Positions 20,051-28,485 of a stretch of DNA of 64,000 nucleotides are shown piece after piece (positions within the stretch are counted from its first letter, which is position 1; each line of letters starts with the position of its first letter). The notes beneath the pieces were generated by a model. That model was not told the origin of the DNA and made no database searches. It saw only the letters and a program-made list of their open reading frames with translations. This DNA comes from Winogradskyella vidalii (GTDB lineage: Bacteria > Bacteroidota > Bacteroidia > Flavobacteriales > Flavobacteriaceae). Both the position numbers and the translations under genes were made by a program. Location: positions 124,001-188,000 of the forward strand of contig NZ_JABFDG010000004.1 in the NCBI RefSeq assembly GCF_013403955.1, given 5' to 3'.

Positions 20051-21460
20051 ATGACTAGTAAATCACCTTTTATAAAGGCTAATTTCTTACTGCAATCTGA
20101 AGTCGCAGAAACACTGTACCATCAGTATGCTAAAGATTTACCAATTATAGATTATCACAATCATTTGTCACCAAAACTCATCGCAGAAGACCAACCTATT
20201 AAAAATATCACAGAGGCTTGGCTCAATGGCGACCATTATAAATGGCGTGGCATGCGTGCTAATGGTATTGAAGAAGCTTTTATAACAGGAAGTAAAACAA
20301 CACAGAAAGAGAAGTTTTTAAAATGGGCTGAAACAGTTCCGTACACCTTGAGAAATCCCCTATTTCATTGGACACATTTAGAATTAAAACGGTACTTTGA
20401 GATTGATGAGATTTTGCAACCCTCATCTGCAGAAGCCATCTATAAGAAAGCAAACGCTGTTTTAGAAAGCAAAACACCAGCCCAATTATTAGAGCAAATG
20501 AACGTTGAAGTTATTTGTACAACAGATGACCCAACAGATAATTTAGAACAACATAAAACAATTGCTAAAAAAGACTTCTTTACCAAAGTTTTACCGACGT
20601 TTAGACCTGATAATTTAATTTTAATTGAAGCGGATAGCTATAACAGTTATATTGAAAAACTGGCTTCAAGCGTTGGATTTTCAATTTCAAACTTGTCAGA
20701 ATTACTAAAGGCTATTCAACATAGAGTTGACTTTTTTAATACCTTAGGTTGCCGACTTTCAGATTATGGATTAGAACAAATTTATGCTTTCGATTTTACT
20801 AAAACCGAAGCCGATGCTATCTTTCAAAAACGTCTTTCAAATAGCGCTATTTCAAAAGACGAAGCCAATGTATTTGCCTCTTGTATCTTATTTGAATTAT
20901 GCAAAATGTACCATGACAAAGGCTGGGTGCAACAATTTCATTTAGGAGCTTTACGAAACAATAACAGTAGATTATTAAATCAAATAGGATTAGATGCTGG
21001 TGTCGATTCAATTGGCGATTTTAATCAGGCGCAAGCCATGTCTAAATTATTTAATCAGCTAGATGCTGAAAATTCTTTATCAAAAACCATAACTTATAAT
21101 TTAAATCCATCGCAAAATGAAGTCTTCGCCACCATGATGGGAAATTATAGTGAAGCAGGTATTCCGGGAAAAATGCAATGGGGTTCTGGTTGGTGGTTTT
21201 TAGACCAAAAAGACGGTATGGAAAAACAGCTCAATACACTTTCTAATATGGGTTTGTTGAGTCGATTTGTAGGCATGCTAACTGATAGTCGTAGTTTTTT
21301 ATCCTTCCCAAGACACGAATATTTTAGACGCATCTTATGTAACTTAATTGCAGAAGATGTTAACAGCGGACTGGTGCCAAATGATATTGAATTCCTTGGT
21401 AAAATGATTCAAAATATCTGTTATTATAACGCGGTTAACTATTTCAACTTTGAAAATTAA
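20051..21460 (+). CDS. uxaC: Glucuronate isomerase
   Basis: A 469-residue protein with the full UxaC pattern: LPIIDYHNHLSPKLIAED near the start (metal-binding His-x-His), WLNGDHYKWRGMRANG, CTTDDPTDNLEQH, QFHLGALRNNN, GSGWWFLDQKDGM, and LTDSRSFLSFPRHEYFRRILCN at the C-terminus. It converts D-glucuronate to D-fructuronate, the first step of the hexuronate route that the two preceding genes continue. Its 3' end lies 4 bases before the dctP start codon, so expression of enzyme and transporter is closely linked. Confidence 0.97.
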   Translation: MTSKSPFIKANFLLQSEVAETLYHQYAKDLPIIDYHNHLSPKLIAEDQPIKNITEAWLNGDHYKWRGMRANGIEEAFITGSKTTQKEKFLKWAETVPYTLRNPLFHWTHLELKRYFEIDEILQPSSAEAIYKKANAVLESKTPAQLLEQMNVEVICTTDDPTDNLEQHKTIAKKDFFTKVLPTFRPDNLILIEADSYNSYIEKLASSVGFSISNLSELLKAIQHRVDFFNTLGCRLSDYGLEQIYAFDFTKTEADAIFQKRLSNSAISKDEANVFASCILFELCKMYHDKGWVQQFHLGALRNNNSRLLNQIGLDAGVDSIGDFNQAQAMSKLFNQLDAENSLSKTITYNLNPSQNEVFATMMGNYSEAGIPGKMQWGSGWWFLDQKDGMEKQLNTLSNMGLLSRFVGMLTDSRSFLSFPRHEYFRRILCNLIAEDVNSGLVPNDIEFLGKMIQNICYYNAVNYFNFEN

Positions 21461-21464
21461 AGCC

Positions 21465-22439
21465 ATGAAAAAAAGCGTGTTTTACATCTTAATACTCTTT
21501 GGTTGTTTACAAAGTTGCAAAGAAGACCAGTCGACTAAAACACTGTATTTAGCCCATAATATGCCGCAAACGCACTCAGTTCATAAAGGCATTTTAGAAT
21601 TTCAAAAAGCATTACGATTAAAATCTGAAGGTAAATTAGATGTAAAAATATTCCCTGATGGTCAACTGGGTTCAGAGCGGGAAGTCCTAGAATTATTACA
21701 AATAGGAAGTGTAGCTATTACCAAAGTGAGTGCAGCCACCTTATCTAATTTTGTACCAGAATACCATGTATTTGGGATTCCTTATTTATTTGAAAACAAA
21801 CAGCATCAATTTGATGTTTTAGAAGGCGACGTTGGAAAATCTATCTTAGAAAAAGGAAGTCAATTTTGGTTACGTGGTTTATGCTATTACGATGCCGGAA
21901 GCCGAAGTTTTTACACCTCAAAAAAAGCCATTAGAACACCCGAAGATTTAAAAGGGCTTAAAATACGCGTGATGAATAACCAAATGGCCATAAATATGGT
22001 AAATAGCATGGGAGGTTCTGCAACACCATTAGCGTTTGGTGAATTATACACAGCCATGCAACAAGGTGTGGTTGATGGTGCAGAAAATAACCCACCTTCT
22101 TTTGTGTCTTCAAATCATTATGAAGTTAGCAAGTACTATACGATAGACCAGCATTCTTCAGTTCCAGATGTACTGCTTATCGGTACAAAATTTTGGGACA
22201 AATTATCCAAGCAAGAAAAAAAATGGGTTCTAGAAGCTGCTGAAGTTTCTGCTAAAGCTCAAAAAGTATTTTGGAATGCTTCGGTTGAAGAATCCATGTC
22301 TATTGCCAAAGCCGCTGGTGTTGAAATCATAATTCCGGAAAAGTCTTTATTTCAAGAGCGTTCAAAATCTGTCTTAGAAAATTTCATAAAAGTACATCCT
22401 GAAATGCAACCTATTATTAACAGCATTAAAAAACAATAA
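21465..22439 (+). CDS. dctP: TRAP transporter substrate-binding lipoprotein
   Basis: A 324-residue DctP-type solute-binding protein. I chose the ATG at 21465, which begins the lipoprotein signal MKKSVFYILILFGCLQSC. A TTG at 21450 would extend it into uxaC and is less likely. Family marks are LAHNMPQTHSVHKGI, FPDGQLGSEREVLELLQIGS, the conserved Arg in LKGLKIRVMNN, and GVVDGAENNPPSF. It captures an organic acid in the periplasm and passes it to DctQM. Operon context makes hexuronate, most likely glucuronate, the expected ligand. In a Gram-negative cell the lipid anchor would hold it to a membrane. Confidence 0.92.
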   Translation: MKKSVFYILILFGCLQSCKEDQSTKTLYLAHNMPQTHSVHKGILEFQKALRLKSEGKLDVKIFPDGQLGSEREVLELLQIGSVAITKVSAATLSNFVPEYHVFGIPYLFENKQHQFDVLEGDVGKSILEKGSQFWLRGLCYYDAGSRSFYTSKKAIRTPEDLKGLKIRVMNNQMAINMVNSMGGSATPLAFGELYTAMQQGVVDGAENNPPSFVSSNHYEVSKYYTIDQHSSVPDVLLIGTKFWDKLSKQEKKWVLEAAEVSAKAQKVFWNASVEESMSIAKAAGVEIIIPEKSLFQERSKSVLENFIKVHPEMQPIINSIKKQ

Positions 22440-22441
22440 AT

Positions 22442-22933
22442 ATGAAAACTGCAGATATTCTTTTCCAAAAAGTATGCAAATTCATAGAAATTGTACTGGT
22501 TTCTATTTTTGGTTTATTAGTTATTGATGTCTTATTACAAGTGTTTTCGCGCTACATTTTAAACACCTCATTTACATTTACAGAAGAATTAGCACGCTTT
22601 TCATTAATTTGGATATCTATACTTGGTGCCGCTTATCTCAGTGCCAAACGAGAGCATTTATCTATGGATTTTCTCTATCAAAAAATGGGAAAGAAATCTC
22701 AAAAGAAAACGCTAATTTTTATAGAAATCTGTGTGTTTTTATTCGCCCTTTTTATAATGGTAATTGGAGGATTTAATTTGGTGTATATAACACTTCATTT
22801 AGAACAATTATCAGGAACCTTACGTATTCCTCTAGGTTACATTTATGCTATTCTACCTGTGAGCGGTTTACTTATGATGTGTTTTTCAATATATCATTTC
22901 AACAAAATTAGAACTAACGATATCACCGAATAA
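22442..22933 (+). CDS. dctQ: TRAP transporter small permease subunit
   Basis: A 163-residue inner-membrane protein with four predicted helices. The first is near residues 13-35, followed by the family motif FTEELARFSLIWISILGAAYLSAKREHLSMDFL, in which the Glu-Glu and Arg are usual. The third and fourth helices lie near 85-110 and 130-150. It pairs with the large DctM subunit to form the sodium-driven transporter. It starts two bases after dctP, so the genes are translated from one message. Confidence 0.93.
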   Translation: MKTADILFQKVCKFIEIVLVSIFGLLVIDVLLQVFSRYILNTSFTFTEELARFSLIWISILGAAYLSAKREHLSMDFLYQKMGKKSQKKTLIFIEICVFLFALFIMVIGGFNLVYITLHLEQLSGTLRIPLGYIYAILPVSGLLMMCFSIYHFNKIRTNDITE

Positions 22934-22935
22934 TT

Positions 22936-24240
22936 ATGAGTATAGAAGTCATTAGTATTCTCGTTTTATTTTTAAGCTTTTTTATTTTACTCATGCTTAA
23001 AGTCCCTGTGGCCTATAGTATAGGCATTTCTACCACATTGAGTTTACTCCTTAATATTGATAAAATGCCTGGTATAACGACCATTGCACAACGAATGACC
23101 ACCGGAATCGATAGTTTTGCTTTGTTAGCCATTCCGTTTTTTGTGCTTGCAGGTGAAATAATGAAACAAGGTGGTATTGCCAATCGACTTATTAATTTTG
23201 CGAAGTCATTAGTCGCAAGTTTGCCTGGCGGTTTAGCTTATGTCAACGTCTTATCTTCCATGTTATTTGGAGCCGTTTCAGGTTCTGCAATTGCCGCAAC
23301 CTCAGCCATAGGAAGTATTATGACCGACCCTATGGAAAAAGAAGGTTACCCTAGAGCGTTTAGTGCTGCAGTAAATATCACCTCATCAACCACAGGTTTA
23401 TTAATTCCGCCCAGTAATATTCTAATTGTTTACGCTTTAGCCAGTGGTGGCACCGCTTCTGTAGCAGCTTTATTTATTGCAGGTTATTTACCTGGTATTT
23501 TACTTGGTGTAGCCTTGATGTCTTACATAGCCTTTGTCGCCATAACTCGAAAATTTGCTAAAGGGGAACGCGTGCCGTTAGCTTTAATTTGGACCTACTT
23601 TAGAAAAGCTTTTTTCAGCCTATTACTATTAGTCGTTGTGGTTGGCGGTATTGTTTCAGGTATATTTACGGCTACTGAAGCCTCTGCTATTGCTGTTTTA
23701 TATGCTGGTGTATTGGCCTTAATTTATGGTGACGTTAACTTAAAAGATTTTCCTGCCATATTATTAACAAGCGCTAAGACTACGGCTGTTATTATGTTTT
23801 TAATCTGTACGTCTATGGCGATGTCTTGGCTGTTTTCGTTTGAAGGTATTCCGGAATTGATTAGTGGTTTTCTGCTCGAACAATTTAGTAATAAAATTGT
23901 CATCTTTTTAGTTATCAATTTAGTCCTATTAATTATAGGAACCTTTATGGATATGACGCCTGCTGTACTCATATTTACCCCTATTTTTTTACCCGTTGTA
24001 ATTGCTTTAGGTATGGATCCGGTTCACTTTGGAATTGTCTTAGTCCTCAACCTTTGTATTGGTTTATGTACACCGCCTGTTGGCACCATTCTTTTTGTAG
24101 GAAGTGGAGTTGCTAGAGTTTCGGTATCACAAGTCATAAAACCCTTGCTCCCATTTTTATTAATAATGATTGCTGTGTTACTACTCATCACATATATCCC
24201 AGAAATATCGATGTTTTTACCTCGTTTATTTAACTTATAA
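22936..24240 (+). CDS. dctM: TRAP transporter large permease subunit
   Basis: A 434-residue polytopic membrane protein. It carries the DctM/SiaM patterns LLAIPFFVLAGEIMKQGGIANRL, GAVSGSAIAATSAIGSIM, SSTTGLLIPPSNILIVYALASGG, GIFTATEASAIAVLYA, MDMTPAVLIFTPIFLPV, and LNLCIGLCTPPVGTILF. It forms the sodium/substrate elevator of the TRAP system with DctQ. It is the last gene of the uronate operon and ends about 390 bases before the left end of the mobile element. Confidence 0.95.
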   Translation: MSIEVISILVLFLSFFILLMLKVPVAYSIGISTTLSLLLNIDKMPGITTIAQRMTTGIDSFALLAIPFFVLAGEIMKQGGIANRLINFAKSLVASLPGGLAYVNVLSSMLFGAVSGSAIAATSAIGSIMTDPMEKEGYPRAFSAAVNITSSTTGLLIPPSNILIVYALASGGTASVAALFIAGYLPGILLGVALMSYIAFVAITRKFAKGERVPLALIWTYFRKAFFSLLLLVVVVGGIVSGIFTATEASAIAVLYAGVLALIYGDVNLKDFPAILLTSAKTTAVIMFLICTSMAMSWLFSFEGIPELISGFLLEQFSNKIVIFLVINLVLLIIGTFMDMTPAVLIFTPIFLPVVIALGMDPVHFGIVLVLNLCIGLCTPPVGTILFVGSGVARVSVSQVIKPLLPFLLIMIAVLLLITYIPEISMFLPRLFNL

Positions 24241-24594
24241 AACTGATATAAAACATTTTATAAACTTTACTATAGGTTATTTCTAAAAGTTATATGTAAT
24301 AATTAATTGGACTGAGAAACAATATCAAGGGAATCAAATTTTGTTAAAAGGCTAAAAGATATATTTAATACAGCAATTTCAATACAATAAAATTGAACTA
24401 TCGGTCAATTTTAAATTATTTTATAAATAGAAGTACTAATGCTGCAGAAGCTTTTAATGTTAAAATAAAAGCGTTTAGAACACAGTTTAAAGGCGTCAAA
24501 AATATAGAATTTTTCCTGTTTAGATTAACTACAATCTTTGCTTAAACACAACTTTTAATCTTAATCCGACACTCTATTATTATTTTAAAAGTAT
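24241..24594. other. Intergenic stretch between dctM and the mobile element
   Basis: About 350 AT-rich bases with no frame that resembles a gene and no strong repeat. Before the element inserted, this would have been the region between dctM and the 3' end of the tRNA gene. I see no clear terminator for the dctM transcript here. Confidence 0.5.
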
Positions 24595-24628
24595 AAAAAA
24601 AAGCCTCAACATTGCTGTTAAGGCTTTT
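24595..24628 (-). terminator. Displaced original terminator of the tRNA gene
   Basis: Read on the minus strand, this is a 9-bp stem (GCCTTAACA with TGTTGAGGC, one G-U pair), a GCAA loop, and flanking A and T runs. It abuts the 43-bp tRNA 3' fragment. It therefore looks like the terminator that followed the tRNA gene before the element separated them by 22.6 kb. Confidence 0.7.
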
Positions 24629-24671
24629 GTGGTCCCACATGGACTCGAACCATGGACCACCTGATTATGAG
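24629..24671 (-). repeat. Left attachment site (43-bp tRNA 3' fragment)
   Basis: These 43 bases are identical to 47246-47288, which cover the 3' acceptor, T-arm and part of the anticodon arm of the tRNA gene. Identity stops abruptly on both sides (T versus A before, A versus T after). The copy here lacks the 5' half of the tRNA, so it is the displaced 3' end left by site-specific integration. Confidence 0.9.
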
Positions 24672-24786
24672 ACGGATTATTTTAGTTTTCATTTAGTAAC
24701 ATTTAGCACCTTATATATTCATTATCAGATATTTAATGTTTTTAGTTTTGTTTTTATTTGCATATGATTTACCTTTAAAAGGCAAT

Positions 24787-24808
24787 TTGTTGTACAGATG
24801 TTGTACTG
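24787..24808 (+). repeat. Left candidate integrase arm-binding site
   Basis: A 22-bp sequence found identically at 47173-47194, near the other end of the element and in the same orientation. It contains the octamer TGTTGTAC twice with starts 11 bp apart, so both copies face the same side of the helix. It lies 116 bp inside the left attachment repeat and just before the integrase start codon. A shorter match (TTGTACAGA) occurs at 46344. Confidence 0.55.
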
Positions 24809-24823
24809 ATTAAATCTAAATCT

Positions 24824-26032
24824 ATGTCAACCGTAAAAACCGTATTGAGAAAAACAGTACTTGCTGATGGTAGTTACCCCATCTCTTTAAGAGTGTCGAA
24901 AGATAGAAAATCGAAATATTTCAAAACAATATTTAGAGCATTCCCGATGGAGTGGAATCAAACAACAGGTAGTTTTACTAAAAAGAATTCAAATAATATC
25001 CAAAATAACAGGTTACTTCTTAAATTCAAGGATAGAGCATTAAAAATTCTTTCTGACTTAGAAATGGAAAAAAGTGACTTCACTCTAAAAGATTTTGAAA
25101 ATCGCTTTAGGCTTGTGTCTAATCCAGTACAACAAAACGTTTTTTATTTTTGGGATGAGATTATTGGCGAAATGAATTATGCAGGAAGAACAGGCAATGC
25201 ACGCGTAAATAAAGAAGTGTTCGCTTCTTTAAATTTATTTCATAAAAGCACTAGGCTTAACTTTAAAGACATCACCCCTTCCTTTCTAAATAAATATGAA
25301 GCTTTCTTGAGGTCAAGAGGAGGAAGCGATGGTGGCATAGGTGTACGAATGAGAACTATAAGAGCGCTATATAATTTTGCTATTGAAAGAAAAATAGCTA
25401 AAGAACAAGACTACCCATTTAAAATTTATAAGGTATCAAAACTCAAAGGGAAAAATCTGAAAAAGGCTTTAAGAATGGAAGAAATCCTTCAAATTAGAGA
25501 TTTCGACTTAGCAAGATATCCCCGGTACGTCAATACCAGAAACTATTTCATATTTAGTTTTTACACTAGAGGAATGAACTTTGCGGATATGATGAAACTT
25601 GAGTGGAAAGCAATTAACAATGATAAAATATATTATACAAGATCTAAAACTAAAGGGAATTTTAAAATTAAAATTCTACCCCCTGTTAGAGAGATTTTAA
25701 ATTACTATAAAGAGTTTGCCATTGATACTAAATATGTGTTTCCTATTCTTTTAAAAAACAACTTGACCCCTCCACAATTGGAAAACAGAAAACATAAAAC
25801 CCTTCAGCGCTATAACAAAGAATTAAAAGAGATTGCCGAAATTTGTGGAATTGATAAACCGATAACCAGTTATGTCGCCAGACATAGTTTTGCTAACTGT
25901 TTAAAACAAAAAGGAGTAGCTACCGATATTATTAGCGAATCTATGGGCCACCAAAACCTCAGCATCACACAAACTTATCTTAAAGAATTTGACAATTCAG
26001 TTTTAGATAATGCGATCGAAATTTTGGTTTGA
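24824..26032 (+). CDS. int: Tyrosine recombinase/integrase
   Basis: A 402-residue integrase of the Bacteroidota conjugative-element type. The N-terminal arm-binding region is about 1-90 (SLRVSKDRKSKYFKTIF), the SAM-like core-binding domain about 105-205, and the catalytic domain about 215-402. Catalytic residues visible are Arg about 249 (FYTRGMNFADM), Arg-His about 353-354 (SYVARHSFAN), His in MGHQNLS and Tyr about 385 (ITQTYLKEF). It lies 150 bases inside the left attachment site and points inward, the standard position. It should catalyse integration into, and with an excisionase excision from, the tRNA gene. All catalytic residues are present, so it looks functional. Confidence 0.95.
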   Translation: MSTVKTVLRKTVLADGSYPISLRVSKDRKSKYFKTIFRAFPMEWNQTTGSFTKKNSNNIQNNRLLLKFKDRALKILSDLEMEKSDFTLKDFENRFRLVSNPVQQNVFYFWDEIIGEMNYAGRTGNARVNKEVFASLNLFHKSTRLNFKDITPSFLNKYEAFLRSRGGSDGGIGVRMRTIRALYNFAIERKIAKEQDYPFKIYKVSKLKGKNLKKALRMEEILQIRDFDLARYPRYVNTRNYFIFSFYTRGMNFADMMKLEWKAINNDKIYYTRSKTKGNFKIKILPPVREILNYYKEFAIDTKYVFPILLKNNLTPPQLENRKHKTLQRYNKELKEIAEICGIDKPITSYVARHSFANCLKQKGVATDIISESMGHQNLSITQTYLKEFDNSVLDNAIEILV

Positions 26033-26173
26033 AGGTGAATTGAATTTTGCAAGATGACCAATATTTGTCAGGACTTAACTGTAGCAATTCATAATGAAAA
26101 TTGATAGATTTCAGTAGCCACTAAAAAATCCTATTTTAACACTAATCTTTTTAGGTTTCAAAAACAAACACAC

Positions 26174-26181
26174 TACTTTTG
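26174..26181 (+). promoter_or_regulatory. -7 promoter box of the Hc1 gene
   Basis: TACTTTTG fits the Bacteroidota -7 consensus TAnnTTTG and lies 22 bases upstream of the small histone-like gene. No convincing -33 box is visible. Confidence 0.5.
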
Positions 26182-26203
26182 CCCCCTAATTTTAAAAAAA
26201 ATC

Positions 26204-26380
26204 ATGAAAGAATTAATTGAAAAAATCAACGCAGAAATTGAAACATTCAAAAAAGAATCAACTTCATTAATTGAAAATGGGGTAAAAGCAGCTGGGCCAA
26301 GAGCACGTAAATCAACTTTAGGGCTTGAAAAACTATTAAAAGAATTTAGAAAAGTCTCTATAGAAGATGCTAAAAAATAA
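26204..26380 (+). CDS. Histone H1-like (Hc1 family) DNA-binding protein
   Basis: A 58-residue basic protein, MKELIEKINAEIETFKKES at the start and LEKLLKEFRKVSIEDAKK at the end, with a basic centre (KAAGPRARKSTL). It matches the small Hc1-type histone-like proteins common in Bacteroidota, which coat and compact DNA. It has a TACTTTTG promoter box upstream and a strong terminator downstream, so it is a single-gene unit. Its place inside a mobile element, between the integrase gene and a decayed copy of the integrase 3' end, is unusual. A silencing or nucleoid-disguise role like that of plasmid-borne H-NS proteins is only a guess. Confidence 0.85.
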   Translation: MKELIEKINAEIETFKKESTSLIENGVKAAGPRARKSTLGLEKLLKEFRKVSIEDAKK

Positions 26381-26397
26381 ATAGCAGCAAACAAACT

Positions 26398-26427
26398 GCC
26401 CTCTGATTTTCTAGAGGGCTTTTTTTA
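26398..26427 (+). terminator. Terminator of the Hc1 gene
   Basis: A perfect stem GCCCTCT/AGAGGGC (26398-26404 with 26413-26419), an 8-nt loop and a run of T residues lie 17 bases after the stop codon. Confidence 0.85.
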
Positions 26428-26541
26428 TAAGCAACCTTGAAAATATCACCCGTATTAAAAAAAACCTTGAAAATACGACAATACTAAAACACAATTTATT
26501 TAATTCAAGAGCTATTGAAAAATGAATTTTCGTTCGGAACA

Positions 26542-26701
26542 TTCGGTACATTATTATGCTGGTGAATACTTAAAACAAAAAGGAGTAACTACCGATAATA
26601 TTAGCAAATCTATGGACCATCAAAATATCAGTATTACACAAACTTATCTTAAGGCATTTGATAATTCAGTTTTAAATAATGGGATTGAAATTTTGGTTTG
26701 A
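26542..26701 (+). pseudogene. Decayed fragment of a second integrase 3' end
   Basis: The reading frame ending at 26701 gives YLKQKGVTTDNISKSMDHQN, then ISITQTYLKAFDNSVLNNG and IEILV. This matches the last ~50 residues of the intact integrase ending at 26032, including the tyrosine region. The upstream part of the gene is missing, the RHSFA segment is altered, and the conserved MGH has become MDH. It is a relic of either a duplication or an earlier related element at the same site. Confidence 0.8.
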
Positions 26702-26727
26702 AAGTATTTCTAAAAAAGATGTATTAA

Positions 26728-27624
26728 CTAATTGAGAAGTAATCTTTTCAGTTCCTTCATATTGAAAGTATGCTTTTCAGGGTTACTTTCCTTAAGTGAT
26801 TGTAAGTTTTGAAGTTTCCATTGTATGGCTGGAAACTTTTCAAAATCATAAACGCTCCAATCCGGAGACGTGTTTTCAAAATTCACAATAAATTTCTTAT
26901 CACTTTCGGTTAATTCTTCCTGTATATTTCCAATTAGCTTTTCCCTAGTTTGCTCAAAATCCGCATACGAAAAAAGCCTTTCTGTCATACCCATAAATTG
27001 GTTTTCAAAAGCTTGTTCTTGATTGATTAAATTTGGAAATAATACTTCTTTAATAGGTCTTTTGCTGCTCAGCAATGTAAAGATAAAACCTTCTTTTATT
27101 TCTTCTGTAAACCCTTCCTTGTCTAACAAATCCTTTACATCAAATAAATCTCTTGGATGTTGTCTATCCAACGCAGCAACTATTTTTCCACCATATAATT
27201 GTCCAAAAGAAACCCCTTGAATTGAACAAAAGACATCGAAATCTTCCTGCGCTTTATTACATAAAACCAAAGTACGCGTATCACCCAATAAACCTCTTAT
27301 GCCTTGATTTACTTCAATTTTAATTAAAGCATCTTTATTACTTATCTGTAATTTTAGCTTGTCCTTTTGATGTTCGATCAATAAATTTGGAAAAATTGTA
27401 TTCAAGCGTTTCTTTATTTCTCTTAAGGCATTATTAATATTAGAAAAAGAAGTTGTTCTATTTTCTATAGGTATATATGTTAAATCAATATCAACTGACA
27501 ACCTAGACATATCCCTTACAAATAAATTGATAGCCGTACCTCCATGAAGAGCAAAGCACTTTTCTTTTGCTACTTCAGGAATAACACTTAGAAGTAATCG
27601 CACTTGATGCTTATAATTATTCAT
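26728..27624 (-). CDS. abiEii: AbiEii-type nucleotidyltransferase toxin
   Basis: A 298-residue protein of the AbiEii/type IV toxin family. I chose the ATG at 27622-27624, which overlaps the antitoxin gene by 8 bases. A longer in-frame start at 27720 would lie deep inside the antitoxin gene. The nucleotidyltransferase core shows ALHGGTAINLFV, then DIDLTYI with the paired Asp residues. Further on are GGKIVAALDRQHPRDLFDV and a C-terminal helical part. Family members are DNA polymerase beta-like NTases that stop growth or phage infection when not balanced by AbiEi. The overlap indicates translational coupling with the antitoxin. Confidence 0.88.
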   Translation of the reverse strand: MNNYKHQVRLLLSVIPEVAKEKCFALHGGTAINLFVRDMSRLSVDIDLTYIPIENRTTSFSNINNALREIKKRLNTIFPNLLIEHQKDKLKLQISNKDALIKIEVNQGIRGLLGDTRTLVLCNKAQEDFDVFCSIQGVSFGQLYGGKIVAALDRQHPRDLFDVKDLLDKEGFTEEIKEGFIFTLLSSKRPIKEVLFPNLINQEQAFENQFMGMTERLFSYADFEQTREKLIGNIQEELTESDKKFIVNFENTSPDWSVYDFEKFPAIQWKLQNLQSLKESNPEKHTFNMKELKRLLLN

Positions 27625-28384
27625 CCACCAAATTTTTTGGAATTGTAATTTTATATTTTGAATCATATACGCCATCGGCGACAATTTGTCGTTTCCCCTT
27701 TCCCAAGTCAATGTTCTCAACGTTTACAAATTCTAACCACGGATGTCGACACTTATTAGCCAGATATAAAAACAATCGTTTTACTTTTACTGATTTACAG
27801 GCTTCTAGCAATTGCTGCACTTGATTAGGACGTAAATTATTCAAACCTTCCATAAGTTCATAACATTCCTTTAAATCTTGCTTTTTAGGAGCTAAATACA
27901 AACACTCCATTATTGCTCGTGCTGCACCTGATACTTTTATAGAAAATCCATTTATTTCAACCTCTGTAAAACCAAAATCAGCAGGCAAGAATGATGTAGG
28001 GTAATAGTTTAACTTCATTTCCCAATTATAATTTGTCAACCAAGAAGGAATTCGCTCGTTTTCATTTCCAAAAAGAATATACTGTTGTCTTGAAAATTCC
28101 AGATAATGAGCCTTTCCTAATAGATTTAAAGCGGATTTCCCGCCCGGATGAATACTAACATGACTTTGCGATTGTAATGCAAAAACAGCACCTTCTATGG
28201 TTGCTGCATCTCCACTTCTCACAAATGCTCCATTATTTAGAGAAGTAATCCAATTACTCTTTTTATATCGGCTCAATAACTGATGTGAATACCCGTTTTC
28301 CACTAACCACGATGTAAGATACACAGCGTTTTGTGGCCAACCACGCAAAAGAGAGTTTATTTTTTGTTCTTTTTCTAAACTCAT
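27617..28384 (-). CDS. abiEi: AbiEi-type antitoxin and transcriptional regulator
   Basis: A 255-residue protein with the AbiEi layout. An N-terminal winged helix (about 1-60, LLRGWPQNAVYLTSWLVENGYSHQLLSRYKKSNWI) is followed by the AbiEi domain (NNGAFVRSGDAATIEGAVFAL, HPGGKSALNLLGKAHYL) and a C-terminal part resembling AbiEi_3/4 (SGAARAIMECLYLAP). AbiEi proteins neutralise AbiEii by a type IV mechanism and repress their own promoter by binding inverted repeats. Such repeats are visible just upstream (28418-28461). The pair is a known phage-resistance module and part of the element's defensive cargo. Confidence 0.86.
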   Translation of the reverse strand: MSLEKEQKINSLLRGWPQNAVYLTSWLVENGYSHQLLSRYKKSNWITSLNNGAFVRSGDAATIEGAVFALQSQSHVSIHPGGKSALNLLGKAHYLEFSRQQYILFGNENERIPSWLTNYNWEMKLNYYPTSFLPADFGFTEVEINGFSIKVSGAARAIMECLYLAPKKQDLKECYELMEGLNNLRPNQVQQLLEACKSVKVKRLFLYLANKCRHPWLEFVNVENIDLGKGKRQIVADGVYDSKYKITIPKNLVDE

Positions 28385-28400
28385 AGTGTAGTATTATTTA

Positions 28401-28485
28401 CAAATATAAACCAAAGATATAAACTAGTTTATAATTACCCAAATAAAGAAACTAATAGTTTAGTCTATTTATTAAATATAAACTA
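28401..28485 (-). promoter_or_regulatory. abiE promoter with palindromic operators
   Basis: On the minus strand there are two good -7 boxes, TATATTTG (28401-28408) and TATCTTTG (28412-28419). Just upstream lies a perfect 16-bp palindrome TATAAACTAGTTTATA (28418-28433). A second palindrome AAACTAATAGTTT follows at 28449-28461, and a further AAACTA half-site at 28480-28485. Repeated AAACTA/TAGTTT half-sites fit autoregulation by AbiEi. Confidence 0.65.

Noticed and set aside
26173..26394. A minus-strand frame over the Hc1 gene
   Set aside because: The plus strand gives a clear Hc1-type protein with promoter and terminator, so the antisense frame is a shadow.
27625..27720. Longer N-terminus for AbiEii
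   Set aside because: It lies inside abiEi, and the internal ATG gives the usual family start with an 8-base coupled overlap.
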